Positions 55,253 through 63,398 of a DNA stretch of 64,000 nt are shown here, piece by piece; position 1 is the stretch's first letter, and every line of letters starts with the position of its first letter. Made by a program: the position numbers and the translations under genes. The notes beneath the pieces are model-generated. The model made no database searches and was not told the DNA's origin. It saw only the letters and a program-made list of their open reading frames with translations. The stretch comes from Holzapfeliella saturejae (GTDB taxonomy: Bacteria; Bacillota; Bacilli; Lactobacillales; Lactobacillaceae): assembly GCF_037546065.1 (NCBI RefSeq), contig NZ_JAWMWG010000001.1, forward strand, positions 1 through 64,000, read 5' to 3'.

Positions 55253-56176
55253 CTAATACTTGCGAAGTAAAACCCGGTCAATCACGTGATGTTCACCCTT
55301 ATGCAAAATCACGTTTGCACGTGACTTTGTTGGGGCAATGTAGTCACGCAAATTGACTAAATTGATATTTTTCCAGACATCTTTGGCCACTTGATAAGCC
55401 TTTTCTTCACCCATTTCAACAAATTTCGCATAGAAGTTTGTTGAATCTGTTTTGGCATAATCAAATAACGTCTTAAATCGCTTCAAGAACCAAGATTCAA
55501 TTAACTCCTCATCAGCATCTAGGTAAATTGAAAAGTCAAAGAATGCCGTTAGAAAAATATCTGAGTTAGGTGGCAACTGTAAAATATTGATTCCTTCAAT
55601 AATCAAAATATCAGGACAATTCACAACCTCATACTCATCTTTAACAATATCATAAATGCTATGAGAGTAGACAGGATATTTTACATTTGATTGCCCTTGT
55701 CTAACTTGCAATAAGAATTCATAAAACTTCTGCATATCATAGCTTTCAGGGAATCCTTTTTGTTCGGTTAGGTTTTGACGTTTTAAGTCTTCATTAGAAT
55801 ACAAAAAACCATCAGTAGTCATTAACTGTACACTTAGTTTTGGGAACAAGCGATCAATCAACGTTCTCAATAACCTCGCCGTTGTACTCTTACCAACTGC
55901 CACACTTCCTGATATTCCAATAATAAAAGGACTTTTGTGTTGGTTAGTTTGTAAAAACTGATTTTGTTTTTGGTGTAAATCACGACGATTATTCCAGTGA
56001 ATCTGCAAGAGTTCAATCAATGGATAATAAATTTCACGTACATCTTGCAATGAAATACTATCGTTCAATGCTTTGAGTTCTTGCAATTCCTCTTCACTAA
56101 TAATTTCTTCAAAATGGTACTCAATTAAATCTTGCCAATCTGCTCTTGAGAAAGCATGGTAATTTTTAATGGACAT
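55253..56176 (-). CDS. coaA: Pantothenate kinase type I
   Basis: First and usually rate-limiting step of coenzyme A synthesis, phosphorylating pantothenate. 307 residues with the P-loop GSVAVGKST at about 90-98, MTTDGFLYSNEDLKRQNL, YSHSIYDIV and DILIIEGINILQLP, typical of bacterial type I CoaA. The start overlaps the stop codon of the thioesterase gene (TAATG), so the two are translationally coupled. Confidence 0.96.
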   Translation of the reverse strand: MSIKNYHAFSRADWQDLIEYHFEEIISEEELQELKALNDSISLQDVREIYYPLIELLQIHWNNRRDLHQKQNQFLQTNQHKSPFIIGISGSVAVGKSTTARLLRTLIDRLFPKLSVQLMTTDGFLYSNEDLKRQNLTEQKGFPESYDMQKFYEFLLQVRQGQSNVKYPVYSHSIYDIVKDEYEVVNCPDILIIEGINILQLPPNSDIFLTAFFDFSIYLDADEELIESWFLKRFKTLFDYAKTDSTNFYAKFVEMGEEKAYQVAKDVWKNINLVNLRDYIAPTKSRANVILHKGEHHVIDRVLLRKY

Positions 56177-56640
56177 TATAAGTCACCTTTTTTTAGTAAT
56201 TTGAATACGCGTTGATGTGTTTTTTCACGCGTCGTCACACGATTTTCAAAGTTTTCTTGTAATAATTCTTCAATGTCAGTTTGACCTTCAATTGTCGGTA
56301 AAACCACATCTTTGTCAACAGTCACAAACGTAAATACCGCATAGTTAGTCAGCTTATTGCGACTATTATAGACCGCAGCAAGTACTTCTGCTATCCGCTT
56401 TTTAGTTTGTAAAACTTGTGCACGAATCGTAATGGTTTCACCCAAATCAATCGGACGCATAAAGCGAATCGTATCGACACTTCCAGTCACCATTCGGGCA
56501 GTTGTTAAAGTTTGGGCAGCACTTGCCATCGTATTATCTAAAATAGCCATCAAGCGACCGCCAAACAAGATGCCACCACTATTCAAATCTGATTCTTCTA
56601 CGGTAAATTGGTATTGAACCAAAGTTTCTTTCATTAACAT
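56176..56640 (-). CDS. Acyl-CoA thioesterase (hotdog fold)
   Basis: 154 residues of the YciA/acyl-CoA hydrolase type: DLNSGGILFGGRLMAILDNT (about residues 15-34), which contains the family G-x-LFGG-x-LM-x-x-x-D motif, then GSVDTIRFMRPIDLGETITI. Hydrolyses acyl-CoA; chain preference unknown. Start chosen at ATG 56640, which has AGAGAG 7 bases upstream; the longer frame adds an unlikely N-terminus. Coupling with coaA links CoA supply and acyl-CoA turnover. Confidence 0.87.
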   Translation of the reverse strand: MLMKETLVQYQFTVEESDLNSGGILFGGRLMAILDNTMASAAQTLTTARMVTGSVDTIRFMRPIDLGETITIRAQVLQTKKRIAEVLAAVYNSRNKLTNYAVFTFVTVDKDVVLPTIEGQTDIEELLQENFENRVTTREKTHQRVFKLLKKGDL

Positions 56641-56737
56641 TTTTAATCTCTCTTTAAAAAAATTTGTCATTAGGTCTATTGTAATCTACTATTAAATAGA
56701 TAGAAAGTTTTAAACTCAAAAAGTTAGGAGGGTTCTC

Positions 56738-57370
56738 ATGGCCAAAATCTTACTTTTTGGTGATTCCATTATGGGCGGTTTCAAGAATGGTCGCCACACT
56801 TCTGCCATCACCAAACCGATTCAACAAGCTTTTCCAAAAGACACCGTCATCAATGTTTCCATTTCTGGTGCCACAACTGATGATGCTTTAGATTACTTAT
56901 CATTAAACGTTTTAAATGCAAAACCACATGTTGTGGTCCTTGCTTTTGGTGCTAATGATGCGGCTGTTAAACTTGGAATGACACCTGGCCGATTTAATAC
57001 TAATTTGAATCGCATCATCGAAAAAATCGGACCTAAAAAAGTTATCTTAGTTTCACCACCATACACTAACTGGCGTGTTGCTTCAAACCAATCATGGCCT
57101 CGCATTTTACAATTTGAATTAGTGGCAGAGCATGTGGCTCACACTTATCATTTACCTTATCTTGATCTGGCTGAAGAAATGCAAAAAAGTACACATGTTA
57201 ATCGCTATCTTCAAAAAGATGGTATCCATTTTTCTGATTCTGGTAACCGTTTACTAGTGAAAAAATTAATTCCATTGATTGCTTCTAAAGTGAAACGTAA
57301 AACTTTTAAAAAACGTCCTTATTCTGCTAGTAAAAATACCGTAACTAAACAAAAAAACCAACAAGTTTAA
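56738..57370 (+). CDS. SGNH/GDSL-family hydrolase
   Basis: 210 residues. All four SGNH blocks are present: Ser10 in LLFGDSIMGG, Gly44 in SISGA, Asn73 in FGANDAA, and Asp161-x-x-His164 in KDGIHFS. These enzymes are lipases, esterases or deacetylases of sugars; no signal peptide, so it acts inside the cell. The C-terminal 30 residues are basic and low complexity (KRKTFKKRPYSASKN). RBS GGAGGG before ATG. Divergent from the thioesterase gene. Confidence 0.9.
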   Translation: MAKILLFGDSIMGGFKNGRHTSAITKPIQQAFPKDTVINVSISGATTDDALDYLSLNVLNAKPHVVVLAFGANDAAVKLGMTPGRFNTNLNRIIEKIGPKKVILVSPPYTNWRVASNQSWPRILQFELVAEHVAHTYHLPYLDLAEEMQKSTHVNRYLQKDGIHFSDSGNRLLVKKLIPLIASKVKRKTFKKRPYSASKNTVTKQKNQQV

Positions 57371-57386
57371 ACTCGTTGGTTTTTTG
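57347..57386. terminator. Bidirectional terminator between the SGNH hydrolase and the LRR protein
   Basis: Stem AAAAAACCAAC / GTTGGTTTTTT with loop of about 12 bases. Its left arm overlaps the last codons of the hydrolase and it ends the LRR gene on the other strand. Confidence 0.9.
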
Positions 57387-57388
57387 TT

Positions 57389-59404
57389 TTAACTTAATTT
57401 AGCAAATTCTGCCTGAATCCATTGGTTTTCATTACCAATTCGGTAATAAGTTTGGCCACCGATTTTCTTTTGAGCAAAGACTAACCAAGAAGTGCCTGGC
57501 ATAACCGTTTGACTTGTCATATCACCTCTGGCATCCCTCAAGTATACAGCGTAATTCGTAGTTGGCGTGTTACCTACTGTCGCGATTGCTGTTAAATCCG
57601 TTTCGACCGAATCCGATAGATACTGCCTTTGTACCCAAGTTTGACTATTTGCACTACCAATTCGAATATAGCTCATACCATCCACAACTTTAGTGTCAAA
57701 GCCCGTTACTTGACTATTACTTGGTGTATAACTACCAGTTAGTGGTTGAAGTTGACCATTTTGATCAAAAGTCCAGTTTTGCACACCATAGTTTGGAATA
57801 TAGTGAATGGTTCCTGACACACCGATTAACTTTTGAATTAGGGCTTCAATATCACTTGGTGATGTCTTGAGTTGTGATTGATTTAGGATATCTCTTAATC
57901 CATTAAAAGTAGTTTCATCATCAATTTTCTTCAAATCTGACTGTTTCAAACTGTCAACGTAGTTATTGACTGTTTGTTTTTGACCAGCTTCTAATGAAGT
58001 TGATTGATTAACGTAGTCTGTAATTTGTTTAGCTTTTTGATTGGTTTGATAACGTGCTTGTGATTTTGTATTCAACAATTGATTTTGTGAATCATCAGTG
58101 TTGTCTGTTTCCTTAGCTGGTTCTTTGACCGTAATCGTAGCTGTTTTCTTTTGACTACCGTAACTATAAGTTAATTGATAAGTCCCCACTTTTTGCGTAT
58201 CTACGGTACCTTCAACACTAATATCATTGCCAAAGTTCACATGTTCTCCATAATCATCAGTTGCTGAAACAAATGCGTCTTGCTTATCGAATGATTGACC
58301 CTTTGTGAGGGTAACATCTTTAACAGATAGACTTTGGCGGCTATCTGTGATGCTATATGTTACAAGTGTCTGTTGGTGCCCATATGATCCTTTAATTTCA
58401 ATTGTAAAAGATTGTGGTAGTGATTCGTTATCTAACACCTTCATCAAAATTTGATTATTTGTTGCATCATACTTAAATTGAATACCATATAAAGATTCAC
58501 TCCAGTCATCGCTTTTAATATTATCACCAATTCCACTATCCGGACCGGTTGAAAAAGAGACATTCATTTCACGCGAATCATCCTCTTTCACTGCCTCTCC
58601 TGTTCCTGATTCACCAAAGGACACACCTGTTGTAATTGTTAAATTTTTTATTGGAATAATTGTATTATTTTTAAGAGGTTTAATAGGTAAATTTTTACTT
58701 ATTTTTTGATTTCGACTAGATGGATAATCACCATAAGATGTGTCAAAGTTCATCCCAACAAATGAACTCCAATCCGTTATCTGATTATTGTCTGCCGTCC
58801 AATATCGCAAACTATTTCTATTAGCAATCATTTGCGAGCTTTGATTTGAAAAAACACTAACATCTGATATTTGGTTATCATCCGCTCGAACTACTTTCAG
58901 ATTAGATAAATTAGATTTAGCATAAAAATTGATATCTGTAATTTTATTTTGACTGACATTTAACGTTTTTAAATCAGATAAATTAAATCCCGTACTTAGT
59001 TGATTACTTGATAAATTATTACCACTCAAATCTAATGTATCCAAGCTTTCAGGTAACTCACTATAACTAAACATCTCATAACTATTTAAATCAGAAGCAA
59101 AATTAACATTATGAAAACGCAATTCTTTTAAATTTATTGCTTTTTCAAGTCCTTTCAAATTAGTGATATTTGTATCTTGAACATTTAATTCTGTTAAATT
59201 TTCAATGTTAGCTTGTGTTATATTGTCCGTACCCAACTGCCTTTCAACAGCTTGTTGTAAATTCTTATCCGGCATCCAATTATCAAGTGTTTCATCAGCT
59301 TGAACTACACTAGTAGATACTGAACTATTTGTTAACTGCTGTGCACTCATCAACAATGTCGAAGCTAACAGACCTGTTGATATGTATTTAAAACTTTTTT
59401 TCAT
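57389..59404 (-). CDS. Internalin-like leucine-rich-repeat surface protein with C-terminal wall-binding cassette
   Basis: 671 residues. Signal peptide (1 to about 37), an internalin-type cap (WMPDKNLQQAVERQLGTDN), five or so LRRs at about 65-200 (ENLTELNVQDTNITNLKGLE; LDTLDLSGNNLSSNQL; LKVVRADDNQISDVSVF), a beta-rich region, a DUF5011-like Ig domain at about 350-430 (VKDVTLTKGQSFDKQDAFVS), a Gln/Asn/Lys-rich helical stretch and the C-terminal cassette (about 535-671) with NYAVYLRDARGDMTSQ and PGTSWLVFAQKKIGGQTYYR. No LPXTG. It is likely a surface adhesin or wall-bound binding protein. GAGG before ATG. Confidence 0.88.
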   Translation of the reverse strand: MKKSFKYISTGLLASTLLMSAQQLTNSSVSTSVVQADETLDNWMPDKNLQQAVERQLGTDNITQANIENLTELNVQDTNITNLKGLEKAINLKELRFHNVNFASDLNSYEMFSYSELPESLDTLDLSGNNLSSNQLSTGFNLSDLKTLNVSQNKITDINFYAKSNLSNLKVVRADDNQISDVSVFSNQSSQMIANRNSLRYWTADNNQITDWSSFVGMNFDTSYGDYPSSRNQKISKNLPIKPLKNNTIIPIKNLTITTGVSFGESGTGEAVKEDDSREMNVSFSTGPDSGIGDNIKSDDWSESLYGIQFKYDATNNQILMKVLDNESLPQSFTIEIKGSYGHQQTLVTYSITDSRQSLSVKDVTLTKGQSFDKQDAFVSATDDYGEHVNFGNDISVEGTVDTQKVGTYQLTYSYGSQKKTATITVKEPAKETDNTDDSQNQLLNTKSQARYQTNQKAKQITDYVNQSTSLEAGQKQTVNNYVDSLKQSDLKKIDDETTFNGLRDILNQSQLKTSPSDIEALIQKLIGVSGTIHYIPNYGVQNWTFDQNGQLQPLTGSYTPSNSQVTGFDTKVVDGMSYIRIGSANSQTWVQRQYLSDSVETDLTAIATVGNTPTTNYAVYLRDARGDMTSQTVMPGTSWLVFAQKKIGGQTYYRIGNENQWIQAEFAKLS

Positions 59405-59454
59405 TATAATTACCTCAATTCTTAATAAAAATAACCCGTTTACTTCTACATATA

Positions 59455-59483
59455 ATCATATTTTAATAGCTTAATCTTTACAA
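59455..59483 (-). promoter_or_regulatory. Promoter of the LRR surface protein
   Basis: TTGTAA (59478-59483) and TATGAT (59455-59460) on the minus strand, spacer 17, about 50 bases before the start codon. The next 70 bases before fabH contain only the short palindrome CCTAATTAGG. Confidence 0.6.
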
Positions 59484-59556
59484 TTATAAAGTTTTAAATT
59501 AAAAAGCAAAAAATTAACTATCTATAAGTAAAACCATCAATGATAACCTAATTAGG

Positions 59557-60528
59557 CTAAAATTGTAACAAGACACACCCATAAGTAAATCCTGCGCCAA
59601 ATCCAACTAATAGTACTTTTTTGCCAGTCAAATCAACTTCACTATTCATTAACTGGGCTAATCCAATCGCCATACCTGCAGCTGAAGTATTTCCATAATA
59701 CTCAACATTTCGAGAAAATTTATCTATTGGCTGGTGGATTAATTCGGCTAACTTTTCAATCAACCGTAAATTAGCTTGATGGGTAACGTAATAATCAATA
59801 TCATCAACAGTTAGCTCGTTTTTGGCTAGGAAACTTTCAATATAACTTGGAATTGTTGACACAACTTGTTGATAAACGCCACGACCATGCTGGTGGAAAG
59901 CCCCAATTGAGGGATAATTATCCACAGATAAATCGTCGATTGTATTCACACGACCTGAATAAATCAAATCTTGATCATCGACTGTGTATAAATTCTCATT
60001 GATAAATTGTGGCTGATTACCAGTTCCTAACAAAACACCACCTGCACCATCACCAAAGAACACACTACTTGTTCGATCTTTAAAATCAAGCATTTTTGAA
60101 TTGACGTCTGAAGCAATTACCAATACTTTTTTATATTGACCTGATTGGATGAATTTATCCGCCGTACTTAACGCTGACATAAAGCCTGAACAAGCTGTAT
60201 TTAAATCAAAGGCCCACGCATTCTTGGCTTTCAATTCTTTTTGGATAATGGCTGCTGTGGCTGGTGCCAAACTATCGGGAGTAAAAGTGGCCACAATAAT
60301 CAAATCAATCTCTTCTGGTTTGGTGTTTGTTTGTTCAACAAGTTCAAGTGCGACGTCTGTTGCAAGCTGGCTTGTATTTTCACCTTCAAGACTCATGCGG
60401 CGTTCTTTAATGCCAATATGAGACTGAATCCAGTCATCTGATGTCTCCATAATTTGTGCTAAGTCGTCATTTGTAACAATTGTTTTTGGAACTTTATGAG
60501 TTGCTCCAAGTATTTTTGAAAAAACCAT
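59557..60528 (-). CDS. fabH: Beta-ketoacyl-ACP synthase III
   Basis: Starts fatty-acid chains by condensing an acyl-CoA primer with malonyl-ACP. 323 residues with Cys113 in NTACSGF, His250 in THQAN and Asn280 in YYGNTSAAG, the complete Cys-His-Asn triad. It stands alone; in most lactic acid bacteria fabH lies in the fab gene cluster, so this may be a second copy with its own primer preference, or the only copy relocated. That cannot be decided from this window. Confidence 0.93.
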   Translation of the reverse strand: MVFSKILGATHKVPKTIVTNDDLAQIMETSDDWIQSHIGIKERRMSLEGENTSQLATDVALELVEQTNTKPEEIDLIIVATFTPDSLAPATAAIIQKELKAKNAWAFDLNTACSGFMSALSTADKFIQSGQYKKVLVIASDVNSKMLDFKDRTSSVFFGDGAGGVLLGTGNQPQFINENLYTVDDQDLIYSGRVNTIDDLSVDNYPSIGAFHQHGRGVYQQVVSTIPSYIESFLAKNELTVDDIDYYVTHQANLRLIEKLAELIHQPIDKFSRNVEYYGNTSAAGMAIGLAQLMNSEVDLTGKKVLLVGFGAGFTYGCVLLQF

Positions 60529-60646
60529 GCGGACTCCCTTTTCTTAATTTAAAATTCAATCATTAAAATTATAGCTTAATCATACCCCTTTGACCAAGGC
60601 ATTTAAAATTTCTTAAAGGTTATGTCAAGCGTTCATGTAAATTACC

Positions 60647-60674
60647 TTTACAAAAAAAAATACTATGTTATATT
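60647..60674 (+). promoter_or_regulatory. Candidate promoter of the asnS T-box transcript
   Basis: TTTACA (60647-60652) and TATATT (60669-60674) with a 16-base spacer made largely of A. It lies about 50 bases before the predicted T-box Stem I. Confidence 0.55.
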
Positions 60675-60719
60675 TAACTTATTATAGAATAGAGTTAAAA
60701 ACGACAAGTTAGACGAGTA

Positions 60720-60958
60720 CTGTTTGAACCCTATAAAGCGAATTGAGGATAGTGAAAGCTCAATCTAGGCTCTTTGAACACGAATAACACTTTCTTTGTT
60801 TCTAGCTGAACTAATCACTGATTACAGTAGGACTAGACGTGACTAACCCGTTATCGTTAGAGAGCATTTTTTGTGCTTTTAAAGTGGTTATTCGTAACAA
60901 TTTGGGTGGTACCGCGAAGTCTTTCGTCCCTTTACTGGATGGAAGGCTTTTTATTTTG
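60720..60958 (+). ncRNA. T-box riboswitch of asnS
   Basis: The T-box core TTTGGGTGGTACCGCG lies at 60901-60916, followed by the terminator AGTCTTTCGTCC / GGATGGAAGGCT with T run (60918-60955). Upstream Stem I includes GAATTGAGGATAGTGAAAGC, and a likely Asn specifier AAC sits in CGAATAACAC at 60786-60788. Uncharged tRNA-Asn would switch on asnS. The specifier agrees with the downstream enzyme. Confidence 0.92.
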
Positions 60959-61000
60959 CCTTTTTAGCTTTAATATTCATAACTTAATGGAGGTTATCCA

Positions 61001-62392
61001 ATGGAAAATGTTTCAGTAAAATCTTTATACCAAAGTCAAACACATGACCAAGAAGTTGAAATCAGCTTAACCGGTTGGTTAAAAACACTTCGTTCATCTA
61101 AAAAAATCAGTTTCTTAGAACTTAATGATGGGTCATTTTTGAAAAATGTGCAAGTCATTGCCTTAAAAAACCTAGAAAACTATGATGAAATCACTAAAAT
61201 GCCAATTAACACAACAGTTAAGGTAACTGGTCATGTTGTCGATACACCTGATGCTAAACAACCTTTTGAAGTAAAGGCTACTTCAGTTACAGTTGAAGGA
61301 CAATCAGATAGCGATTACCCACTTCAAAAGAAAAGTCATTCGTTTGAATATCTACGTTCAATCGCTCACTTACGTCCCCGTACAAATACATTCTACTCGG
61401 TGTTCAAAATTCGTTCACTAGCTTCATTTGCTATCCACCAATTCTTCCAAGAGCATAACTTTGTTTATGTTAACACGCCAATTATCACAAGTAGTGATAC
61501 AGAAGGTGCTGGTGAAATGTTCAGAGTAACGACACTTGATATGAACAATTTACCAAAAAATGATCAAGGTAAAGTCGATGATAGTGAAGACTTCTTCAAA
61601 AAACCAGCTAGTCTAACAGTTAGTGGTCAATTAAATGGTGAAGCTTTTGCCCTAGCCTTCCAAAACATTTATACATTTGGTCCTGCTTTCCGTGCTGAAA
61701 ACTCACATACTGCTCGTCACGCTTCAGAATTCTGGATGGTTGAACCTGAAATGGCATTTGCTGACTTAGATGCTAATATCGAAGTTGCTGAAGCGATGCT
61801 AAAATACGTGGTTAACTACTTACTTGATCACGCTAAAGAAGAACTTGAATTCTTAAATGAAAACATTGATGAAACTTTACTCGAACGTCTAAAAACAACA
61901 AGTGAAGAACCTTTTGCTCGTGTTACTTATACCGCTGCAATTGACCTTCTTCAACAAGCTGATGCTGACTTCAAGTACCCAGTAAGTTGGGGAATTGATC
62001 TTCAAACAGAACATGAACGTTACCTATCAGAAAAAGTCTTTAACCGTCCAGTATTTGTAACTGACTATCCAAAAGACCTAAAAGCCTTCTACATGCGTGC
62101 TAATGAAGATGGCAAAACTGTTGCCGCTGTTGATATGTTAGTTCCTGGAATCGGTGAACTAATCGGTGGTAGTCAACGTGAAGAACGTTATGACGTTCTT
62201 GAAGAAAAAATCAAAGACTTCGGTCTAGATTCAACAGAATATGAATGGTACCTAGAACTTAGAAAATACGGTGAAACTATGCACTCAGGATTTGGTGTTG
62301 GTTTTGAACGTCTTCTAATGTACGTCACCGGTATGGAAAATATTCGTGATGTTATCCCATTCCCAAGAACACCAGGTAACGCTGAATTTTAA
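61001..62392 (+). CDS. asnS: Asparaginyl-tRNA synthetase
   Basis: Charges tRNA-Asn with asparagine. 463 residues. N-terminal OB-fold anticodon-binding domain (about 15-110, SLTGWLKTLRSSKKISFLEL), class II motif 2 FRAENSHTARHASEF near 232 and motif 3 GFGVGFERLLMYVTG at the C-terminus. The insertion between MFRVTTLDM and SLTVSGQLNGEAF is typical of the longer AsnS form. GGAGG lies 8 bases before ATG. I see no terminator right after it; the 3' flank is the IS remnant. Confidence 0.97.
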   Translation: MENVSVKSLYQSQTHDQEVEISLTGWLKTLRSSKKISFLELNDGSFLKNVQVIALKNLENYDEITKMPINTTVKVTGHVVDTPDAKQPFEVKATSVTVEGQSDSDYPLQKKSHSFEYLRSIAHLRPRTNTFYSVFKIRSLASFAIHQFFQEHNFVYVNTPIITSSDTEGAGEMFRVTTLDMNNLPKNDQGKVDDSEDFFKKPASLTVSGQLNGEAFALAFQNIYTFGPAFRAENSHTARHASEFWMVEPEMAFADLDANIEVAEAMLKYVVNYLLDHAKEELEFLNENIDETLLERLKTTSEEPFARVTYTAAIDLLQQADADFKYPVSWGIDLQTEHERYLSEKVFNRPVFVTDYPKDLKAFYMRANEDGKTVAAVDMLVPGIGELIGGSQREERYDVLEEKIKDFGLDSTEYEWYLELRKYGETMHSGFGVGFERLLMYVTGMENIRDVIPFPRTPGNAEF

Positions 62393-62395
62393 TTT

Positions 62396-62990
62396 GACTC
62401 AGTTTTTTCATTGTAATAATGAATCCATTTTTTCATAACATCAACCAATTAGGAATTTTTTATATGGTATGTAGTCAGTCGTAACTCCAGCTTTTATTAT
62501 ATAAGAAAATGAGACCATAGCGGTATTGTATAAACAATTACTTTCGTAGTGGTGATATACTTTATCTAATCGCATTATAACTTTAATATCTTTTATCAAA
62601 TTAACATTCAACATGAAATTCTTGACTACTATATAAAATAGAATATATCTCTGCTTGAGGTAATCGGTTAATCAACATTTGGACTAGTTTTAAAGTGAAC
62701 TTCAAAGTCAATTATGAACTAATTTCATAATTTAAGACCTCTCGATTTAGTATTAACGATGAATAAAGGCGATGGCTACTATCTAATTTACCATATCTAA
62801 ATTCACTGACATCTGTTATTAGGTTTTGATAAGGTTTTTGAGTATCAAAACGATACTTAAGATGATTCTTTACAATTTTATCAATTTACTATAGTGACGT
62901 TTTTCTTACCTTAAGTTCTTATTCGCAAGTAATTGAGCTACATGATGTATGGCTGGCTGGCAAACGCTAATGTCCATAATTAGATGAGCC
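62396..62990 (-). pseudogene. Decayed IS3-family (IS150-like) transposase orfB
   Basis: Minus-strand frames broken by many stops read, in order, KNHLKYRFDTQKPYQNLITD VSEF (62799-62860), NREVLNYEIS, TLKFTLK, QMLINRLPQAE, SQEFHV, SISPLRK (degraded SMSRKGN) and finally KKWIHYYNEKTES next to the asnS stop. These follow the DDE catalytic-domain order of IS3-family OrfB (WxTDVTEF, SDQGxQY, SMSRxGNxxDNA, IxYYNxxRI). It is a dead relic, with no intact ORF or terminal repeats. It abuts asnS at 62392. Confidence 0.72.
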
Positions 62991-63060
62991 AATTTAATGT
63001 AATTAAGCAGTCGCTCATCTTTTTGTTTATATTACTTTAAGTAGTTAATAATACACACTT

Positions 63061-63201
63061 TTAGCTAGGTTGATTGTAAAATGAATACTTTGGTAATTGT
63101 TGAGTTAATTTTGTCTCAGCATTGATAGTTAACTTTGCTTGATGTCTAATTCTTTCATGGTAATATTTAATAAAGAATGTAAATCTTGTGGTTTCATTTA
63201 A
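63061..63201 (-). pseudogene. Fragment of an IS3-like transposase
   Basis: A 46-codon open stretch bounded by stops reads FTFFIKYYHERIRHQAKL and ends PKYSFYNQPS. The IKYYHERIR signature resembles the C-terminal end of IS3-family OrfB proteins, so this may be the tail of a second, mostly deleted copy. Weaker evidence than the block at 62396-62990. Between them (62990-63060) is an inverted repeat GATGAGC/GCTCATC (about 62982-63019). Confidence 0.45.
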
Positions 63202-63269
63202 CTTTTAGGACAATATTATTAAATTACTTAATCATCAAACTAATATTTTACCTATTCTAACAGATTAAA

Positions 63270-63315
63270 ATTAAAACCCCTTTAAGTTATTTTATAAACT
63301 TAAAGGGGTTTTTAC
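63270..63315 (-). terminator. Terminator after the surface protein at the window end
   Basis: Stem AAAACCCCTTTAAGTT / AACTTAAAGGGGTTTT with loop ATTTTATA and T-rich flanks on both strands. It lies 84 bases after the stop codon of the minus-strand surface gene. Confidence 0.9.
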
Positions 63316-63398
63316 TATAAATAATCAGATTCACTTTCTAATAAATAAACTTTTAACTTGAAGCGCTATATTTTCAAGTTTATTTAACTCTAATCATT

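Noticed and set aside
62393..63398. Possible plus-strand genes in the 1-kb gap after asnS
   Set aside because: No plus-strand frame of useful length or with a ribosome binding site; the only recognisable protein-like signal is the broken IS3 transposase on the minus strand.
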